From Mangrovihabitans endophyticus (GTDB lineage Bacteria; Actinomycetota; Actinomycetes; Mycobacteriales; Micromonosporaceae): DNA of 64,000 nt. This document shows positions 59,400 to 64,000 of this stretch, in pieces (position 1 is the first letter of the stretch; the number at the start of each line of letters is the position of its first letter). The translations under genes were made by a program, and so were the position numbers. The stretch lies in contig NZ_BMMX01000022.1 of assembly GCF_014646155.1 (NCBI RefSeq), positions 16,804-80,803 of the forward strand, read 5' to 3'. The notes under the pieces were generated by a model. It was given only the letters and a program-made list of their open reading frames with translations, searched no databases and was not told where the DNA came from.

Positions 59400-60821
59400 T
59401 CAGCGGACCACGGCCACCTCCTGCACGTCGCGGTCGCGCTGGAACCGGAACAGCACGGCGTACAGCAGCGCGGCTATCACGAAGCCGGCCTCGAAGGTGA
59501 CGTCCCCGAGACCGGGCACCGCGGTCGGCACCGGACCCACGTACTGCTCCTGGTTGGAGAAGAGCCAAACGGACACGATGATGCCGGTCGCCATGGCCAC
59601 CGCGCCCGCCCACGGGTTGTGTCCCCGGTCGTAGAGGAAGCCGTCCACCCGCTTGCCGCGCCGCAGATACCAGTCGGTGAGATAGACGGCCAGCCACGGG
59701 CCGATCCAGTAGGCGATGACGAGCAGGAAGCTCTCGTATTTGTGCCCGGCGTCGGACAGGCCGGACAACGCCAGCAGGAAGCCGAGCACCCCGAAGACCC
59801 CGGCCACGATGGCCCGGCGCAGGCTGAGCGGCAGGCTGATGCCCAGCGCCAGGAACGACATCGATCCGGAGTAGATGTTCAGCGCGTTGGCGGAGATGGC
59901 GCCCAGCGCGATGGCCAGCAGCGTCAGATCCGCGATCACGGTGGGCAGATGGCTGGTGAAGGCCGCGGTGGGGTTGTCGATGCCGGGCGCGGCGATGGTG
60001 GCCGACGCGGCGCCGACGATCTCCAGGAACGCGCAGGAGACGAAGACCCCCAGGCCGGCCCCGAGCCCGGTGGCCCGGCGGCTGGTGTCGGGGTCGAGGT
60101 AGCGGGTGTAGTCGGTGGCGTACGGGTTCCACCCGGCCGCGTACCCGAAGGCGGCGCCCACGGTGAGCAGGAACCCGCCGACGCCGCCGGTCCCGTCGGC
60201 GACCGTGGACGGCGCGGCCTTGCTGAGGGTGATGATCGAGGTGATGCCGAAGATCACGGCGAGCACCGGGAACGCGAAGCGTTCGAAGGCGTGCACCAGG
60301 TTGTGGCCGAAGAACGCCACGGCGACCTGCAGCAGCACCACCACGATCAGGCACAGCCAATCGGTCAGGCCGGTGAGGGTGGCCAGGGCGAGGGCGCCGC
60401 TGACGCTGTTCACCGCAAACCAGCCGACGCCCGCGACGACCGCGTTCAGGCCGGCCGGAAGGATATTGCCGCGGTAGCCGAAACCGATCCGGGACAGGAT
60501 CATCTGCGGTACGCCCATGGCCGGGCCGCGGGCGGACAGGATGCCGTGGGTGGCCGAGCCGAGCGCGGTGCCGAGCACGATGGCGGCGACCGCCTGAGCG
60601 AAGGTCTGCTGGAAGTACAGCACCGAGATCACGCCGACGAAGACCGTCGCGAACTCGAGGTTGGGCGACATCCAGGTCCAGAAGAGGCCGAGCGGCCGCC
60701 CGTGCCGCTCGGCCAACGGGATGAACCCGGCGCCGCCCGGCTCCACGGCGGCCACCCGGGCGCCGTAGGTGCCTTCGCGTACCTCGGCCGAGACCTCGGC
60801 CGGAGCGTCCGTAGCTGTCAT
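59400..60821 (-). CDS. NCS1 family nucleobase permease (CodB-like)
   Basis: A 473-residue transporter with about twelve membrane helices. The NCS1 signature is seen in FWTWMSPNLEFATVFVGVIS, GTALGSATHGILSARGPAMG and WNPYATDYTRYLDPDTSRRA. The family imports cytosine, purines, hydantoins, allantoin or thiamine precursors with Na+ or H+. The start MTATDAPAEV at 60821 is preceded by AAGGTG; an earlier in-frame Met lacks such a site. It faces the deaminase gene tail to tail and is divergent from the P450 gene. Confidence 0.9.
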   Translation of the reverse strand: MTATDAPAEVSAEVREGTYGARVAAVEPGGAGFIPLAERHGRPLGLFWTWMSPNLEFATVFVGVISVLYFQQTFAQAVAAIVLGTALGSATHGILSARGPAMGVPQMILSRIGFGYRGNILPAGLNAVVAGVGWFAVNSVSGALALATLTGLTDWLCLIVVVLLQVAVAFFGHNLVHAFERFAFPVLAVIFGITSIITLSKAAPSTVADGTGGVGGFLLTVGAAFGYAAGWNPYATDYTRYLDPDTSRRATGLGAGLGVFVSCAFLEIVGAASATIAAPGIDNPTAAFTSHLPTVIADLTLLAIALGAISANALNIYSGSMSFLALGISLPLSLRRAIVAGVFGVLGFLLALSGLSDAGHKYESFLLVIAYWIGPWLAVYLTDWYLRRGKRVDGFLYDRGHNPWAGAVAMATGIIVSVWLFSNQEQYVGPVPTAVPGLGDVTFEAGFVIAALLYAVLFRFQRDRDVQEVAVVR

Positions 60822-60946
60822 GGGGCACACCTTTCGCGACGATGCCCGCGGCACGGCTGCGGCCGTTCCTGCGCGAAGTAGACGCCCGTCGTGCTCCGGG
60901 CGCATTCCGGTCACGTTGCCGTGATGTTGCGGACGGTATCGATTGT

Positions 60947-60986
60947 CGCCAATTGGCGCGGTGGTTGACCGCTATCCGATAGGCGG
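60947..60986. promoter_or_regulatory. Two palindromes in the permease-P450 divergent region
   Basis: CGCCAATTGGCG (60947-60958) is a perfect 12-bp palindrome. CCGCTATC-C-GATAGGCGG (60969-60986) is a second, slightly imperfect dyad 10 bases later, just beside TTGACC. Both lie in the 211-base region between the starts of the permease and P450 genes, so they are good candidates for a regulator that acts on either or both. Confidence 0.5.
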
Positions 60987-61032
60987 GCAGCGTTGTCCCG
61001 GTGACTCAAGGTGAGTGACTGGAGGTCTCCGG

Positions 61033-62250
61033 ATGACCACGCTTCCCGACCTGCCGATGCCCCGTGAGGACGAGTTCCCCTTCGACCCGCCACCGGAGTA
61101 CGCCGCGCTGCGCACCGGCGACCCGGTGGTCAAGGTGTCCTGCCCCACCGGCATCGAGGCATGGCTGGTGAGCACGTACGAAGGGGTCCGTGACGTGCTC
61201 GGCGACGGACGCCGCTTCACCTCCCGGCCCGGCCAGGTGGCGCACATTCTGACGTCGTTCGATCCCGAATCGCCGGTGAACGGCGAGTTCTCCCGCCTGG
61301 ACGGGCCGGAACACGTGCGGATCCGGCGCAACTTCGCCCCGCAACTGTCCCACGCCCGCCGGCTGGCCGAGCTGCGCCCGCTGGTGGAGGACATCGTCGG
61401 ACAGGCGGTCGACCGTCTGGACGGCACCGCGCAGCCGCTCATGCTGCACAAGCCGTTCTCCCGGTGGATCACCACGGCGGTGATCGCCGAACTCATCGGG
61501 GTGCCGCCGGACCAGCGCTTTCTGCTGCACGACGCGGCCAAGGCGCTGTTCGACCCGGCCACCACGGCCGAGGAGCTGGACACCGCCCTGCAGCCGCTCT
61601 GGGCGTACCTCTACGGCCTGGTGACCACCCGCCGCGCCGCGCCGGGCGACGACGTGATGAGCCGCATGATCCGGCACTCGGCGGACAGCGACCGTCCGCT
61701 GACCGACCTCGAACTGGTGCGGATGAACGGCGCCCTGCTGGTGGCCGGCTTCGACACCACCGCGTCCATGCTCACCCACGGCCTGCTGGCGCTGCTGTGC
61801 CACCCGCGGGAGTGGGCGCGGCTGTGCGCCGACCCGGGCCTCGCGCCGTCGGCGGCCGAGGAACTCGTCCGCTACCTCGGCGTGGGCGTCGGGCTGATGC
61901 GCCAGGCCACCGAGGACACCCGGGTGTGCGGGCGGGACATCGCGGCGGGCGACTACGTGGTGGCGGCGGTGCAGTCGGCCAACCGCGACCCCGCGCTGCA
62001 CCGCGACGGCGACGTGCTGGACGTGACCCGCAAACCCGGCGCGCACGTGGGCTTCGGGCACGGCGCGCACGCCTGCGTCGGCCAGCAGATCGCCCGCATG
62101 GAGCTGACCTCGGCGCTGCGCGCCCTGGCGACCCGGGTGCCCACGCTGCGGTTGGCCTGCCCGGCGGACGAGGTCGAGTTCAAGAAGGACAGTGTGGTGC
62201 GCGGCCCGGTCGACATGCCGGTCGCGTGGAAGGAGGTGGCGCCGCGATGA
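61033..62250 (+). CDS. Cytochrome P450
   Basis: A 405-residue soluble P450 monooxygenase. The I-helix oxygen motif is LLVAGFDTTASMLTH, the K-helix motif is AAEELVRYL, and the heme Cys is in HVGFGHGAHACVGQQIARME. The short start MTTLPDLPMPREDEFPFDPP at 61033 follows GGAGG by 7 bases; an upstream in-frame GTG (61015) lacks this. It overlaps the ferredoxin gene by four bases, which gives a dedicated redox partner. The substrate is unknown. Confidence 0.95.
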   Translation: MTTLPDLPMPREDEFPFDPPPEYAALRTGDPVVKVSCPTGIEAWLVSTYEGVRDVLGDGRRFTSRPGQVAHILTSFDPESPVNGEFSRLDGPEHVRIRRNFAPQLSHARRLAELRPLVEDIVGQAVDRLDGTAQPLMLHKPFSRWITTAVIAELIGVPPDQRFLLHDAAKALFDPATTAEELDTALQPLWAYLYGLVTTRRAAPGDDVMSRMIRHSADSDRPLTDLELVRMNGALLVAGFDTTASMLTHGLLALLCHPREWARLCADPGLAPSAAEELVRYLGVGVGLMRQATEDTRVCGRDIAAGDYVVAAVQSANRDPALHRDGDVLDVTRKPGAHVGFGHGAHACVGQQIARMELTSALRALATRVPTLRLACPADEVEFKKDSVVRGPVDMPVAWKEVAPR

Positions 62251-62441
62251 AGGTCTCGGTGGACCGTGACCTGTGCATCGGGTCCGGCATGTGCGCGATG
62301 ACCGCGCCCGCGGTCTTCGACCAGGACCCGGAGGAGGCGGTGGTGGTGTTGCGCGACGAGAACCCGCCGCCGGTCCTGCACGACGCGGTCCGCGAGGCGG
62401 TGCAGCGCTGCCCGGCGGCGGTGATCCGGGCCGACGACTGA
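62247..62441 (+). CDS. P450-linked [3Fe-4S] ferredoxin
   Basis: A 64-residue ferredoxin with three cluster ligands, Cys10 and Cys16 in DLCIGSGMC and Cys55 in VQRCPAAV. The fourth ligand position is not Cys, as in the [3Fe-4S] ferredoxins that serve actinobacterial P450s. The ATG lies inside the P450 stop codon region, so both proteins are made together. It carries electrons from a ferredoxin reductase, not encoded here, to the P450. Confidence 0.92.
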   Translation: MKVSVDRDLCIGSGMCAMTAPAVFDQDPEEAVVVLRDENPPPVLHDAVREAVQRCPAAVIRADD

Positions 62442-62480
62442 GCCCCGGCCCGCGTCAGCGCTGCCCGTCCGCGCCGGCGG

Positions 62481-63722
62481 TCAGCGCGGCTCGCGCAGCC
62501 GGTACAGCACCTCCCCGGCATCCGGCACGACGAGGGTCTGCGGGTCCGCCCGGTACGCCTGCACGTCCACCGCCGCGGGGGAGAGGTAGTCCAGACCGAC
62601 CGCGCGCACGACGTGCTCCGGGATGCCGGTGGCCAGCGTCACGGTGACCCGGCCGTGCTCGCCGGTCTCCGGATCCCACGTGCCCGCGCCACGCAGATGG
62701 GTGGAGTGCGCCAGGTCGCCCCAGTGATGGTCGCGGAACCGGTCCCACTGCTTCACGAAGTAGTCCCGCACGTGGTATCCGATGTCCGCAACGGCCGGGT
62801 GCGTCTCGGCGATCGTGGTGATGTGCGGCGCGTACACCACGACCTGGCCGCCGTCGGCGACGATCGGCTCGACCTTGTAGAACCCCTTCGCGCCGGTCCA
62901 CATGTCGTCGTACTTGCGCGGCACGATCGACAGCACCCGGCGCACCGGGGCGTCCAGGTAGCGGATGTGCGTACCGGCGGAGACGTCGGCGCACGCCGCC
63001 CAGGCGTCCGCGGGCGTGCCGAAGGACGCGGCGTGCAAGCCGGTGCCGCCGGACTCAACCACCAGGCACAGCGCGAGCTTCTCGGTGGGTATCAGCGCCA
63101 CCGCGTCGTCGATCATCGCCCGTACCGGCGTGATCCCGCGCGTGCCGATGATGTCCGCGCTGGTGATCAGCGCCCCCAGCCAGTGCGAGAAGTCGATGAT
63201 CTGCTGACCGGCCACGCCGGGCACGAAATACTTGGTGCCGCCGGAGAAGCCCACCACCTCGTGCGGGAAGACCGGGCCGACCACCAGGCACACGTCGTGC
63301 TCGACCACGGCGCGGTTGACCACCACGTCCACGGACTCGCGCAGCCGGCCCTCGGACAGGTCCGCGACCCGCCCGGCGGACAGGGTGCCGACGGTGGTGA
63401 GCCGCGCCGGATCCCACCATTCGTGGTTGCGCACCGTCACGCCCTCGTGTACGCCGAGGTGGCGGGTCAGGTGTTCGTCGCTCATCGCGGCGTGCGTGCC
63501 GAGCGCCACCAGCACGGTGATCCCGGTGGCGCGTCCGCGCAGCGCGGCGGTAACGGTTTCCAGCAGCATCGGCAGCGGACAACTGCGCGTGCCGTCGGGC
63601 ACGATCACGCACACCGACCTGCCGTCCAGGGCGGCGTGATCGAGCTGCCGGGTGACGAACGCGCGCACCTCGTCATCGCGCAGAATCCGGCCCGTGCCGC
63701 CGATGGTCGCCGCGTCGCTCAC
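62481..63722 (-). CDS. LarA-like (DUF2088) nickel-pincer racemase family protein
   Basis: A 413-residue protein of the lactate racemase family. N-terminal VCVIVPDGTRSCPLPMLLE and LVALGTHAAMSDEHLTRHLG correspond to the DGTR and GxH segments. FPHEVVGFSGGTKYFVPG has the catalytic His and the Lys that carries the nickel-pincer nucleotide. The larB, larC and larE maturation genes are not in the window, and the substrate need not be lactate. GTG start at 63722. The stop of the frame that enters from the right edge overlaps this start (GTGA), suggesting an operon. Confidence 0.85.
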   Translation of the reverse strand: MSDAATIGGTGRILRDDEVRAFVTRQLDHAALDGRSVCVIVPDGTRSCPLPMLLETVTAALRGRATGITVLVALGTHAAMSDEHLTRHLGVHEGVTVRNHEWWDPARLTTVGTLSAGRVADLSEGRLRESVDVVVNRAVVEHDVCLVVGPVFPHEVVGFSGGTKYFVPGVAGQQIIDFSHWLGALITSADIIGTRGITPVRAMIDDAVALIPTEKLALCLVVESGGTGLHAASFGTPADAWAACADVSAGTHIRYLDAPVRRVLSIVPRKYDDMWTGAKGFYKVEPIVADGGQVVVYAPHITTIAETHPAVADIGYHVRDYFVKQWDRFRDHHWGDLAHSTHLRGAGTWDPETGEHGRVTVTLATGIPEHVVRAVGLDYLSPAAVDVQAYRADPQTLVVPDAGEVLYRLREPR

Positions 63723-64000
63723 CCCTCCACCCTGACACGCCCGCCCCGCCCGCGCCTGCTGCCCTCGCCTGCTGCCCTCGCCTGCTGCCCTCGCCTGCTG
63801 CCCTCGCCTGCTGCCCTCGCCCCGCCGCCCCGCCCTGCCCGTCGCCTCCGCTCCGCGTCTGGCCTGTGCCCTGCGTCTGGCCTGTGCTCCGGGTCTGGCC
63901 TGTGCCCCGGGTCTGGCCTGTGCTCCGCGTCTGGCCTGTGCCCTGCGTCTGGCCTGTGCTCCGGGTCTGGCCTGTGCCCCGGGTCTGGCCTGTGCTCCGC
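63719..64000 (-). CDS. Possible C-terminal part of a repeat-containing protein
   Basis: An open minus-strand frame enters from the right edge and ends at TGA (63719-63721), overlapping the LarA-like GTG. Its first 48 residues are eight hexapeptides of the form (A/P)(E/G)HRPD. The rest is an Arg/Gly/Ala-rich tail. The hexapeptide region has an 18-bp period, which keeps the frame. The later 13-bp repeats do not keep frame, and the sequence has no domain. The GTGA overlap favours a real gene, but noncoding repeat DNA cannot be excluded. Confidence 0.4.
   Translation of the reverse strand, partial: AEHRPDPGHRPDPEHRPDAGHRPDAEHRPDPGHRPDPEHRPDAGHRPDAERRRRAGRGGGARAAGEGSRRGQQARAAGEGSRRGRGGRVRVEG
63753..63817. 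repeat. 13-bp tandem repeat, five copies
   Basis: Five perfect head-to-tail copies of CGCCTGCTGCCCT, starting at 63753, 63766, 63779, 63792 and 63805. A unit that is not a multiple of three shifts frame from copy to copy. Confidence 0.97.
63857..64000. repeat. 18-bp tandem repeat with 72-bp super-repeat
   Basis: Eight units begin with GTCTGGCCTGTG every 18 bases from 63857 to 63983 and reach the window edge. Their variable ends follow the order CCCTGC, CTCCGG, CCCCGG, CTCCGC, then the same four again. A 72-bp block has thus been duplicated as a whole. Confidence 0.97.

Noticed and set aside
63857..64000. CRISPR array
   Set aside because: The units are 18 bp and contiguous, with no unique spacers and no cas genes nearby. 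It is a tandem repeat.
1..64000. tRNA, rRNA, insertion sequences or prophage genes
   Set aside because: I looked for cloverleaf ends, conserved rRNA runs, transposase motifs and integrase or phage structural genes and saw none; small RNAs cannot be ruled out by eye.

Overview
The window is about 73% GC, densely coded on both strands with many GTG starts and start/stop overlaps. It carries a complete Pup-proteasome locus, pafB-pafC-tatA-tatC-helY, an F420-type oxidoreductase and several families found only in actinobacteria (DUF3090, SCO1664-like, DUF5703, DUF3866, an FtsK-like operon). This points to a filamentous actinomycete, most likely a Micromonosporaceae member such as Actinoplanes; the genus is an inference from gene content and sequence flavour. 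No tRNA, rRNA, insertion sequence, prophage or CRISPR array was seen, and no gap between genes exceeds 300 bases.

Layout. 1-3.5 kb: the end of an FtsK/SpoIIIE-like operon, a NYN-type nuclease and a LysR regulator next to an AT-rich inverted-repeat island. 3.5-22.5 kb: housekeeping and metabolic genes, including a hemerythrin, an M20 peptidase, an aldo/keto reductase, the LLM / histidine phosphatase / DUF3090 / SCO1664 cluster, a GntR regulator, a PAC2 protein, an APH-like kinase, a zinc lipoprotein peptidase, a ribbon-helix-helix regulator, a RecB-like nuclease, a site-2 protease and TrmI. 22.6-30.6 kb: the proteasome locus (ferredoxin, arc/mpa, dop, pup, prcB, prcA, pafA), with hairpins dividing it into several transcription units. 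30.6-41.4 kb: DUF3866, a CDF transporter, pafB, pafC, tatA, tatC, a lipid-kinase-like gene, a HAD phosphatase and helY, the same order of genes as in mycobacteria.

43.0-48.9 kb holds the most interesting region. A TPR-CHAT (caspase-like) protein, followed by a class III cyclase-domain gene, is divergent from a cytoplasmic subtilisin, an ECF-like sigma factor and a small beta-rich protein that overlaps the sigma gene. Two predicted proteases beside a sigma factor and a candidate sigma partner suggest a proteolysis-controlled transcriptional switch, in concept like the TPR-CHAT / Csx30 / RpoE arrangement of type III-E CRISPR, but without any CRISPR part here.

49-64 kb: an IMPase with an internal 27-bp minisatellite, an acyl-CoA ligase, an FtsX-type ABC exporter divergent from a NarL-type two-component pair, a DUF1028 gene remnant, a Rieske oxygenase translationally coupled to a cytosine-deaminase-like enzyme beside a convergent NCS1 nucleobase permease, a P450-ferredoxin pair, and a LarA-like racemase. 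The window ends inside a repeat-rich reading frame with an 18-bp unit arranged in 72-bp super-repeats.
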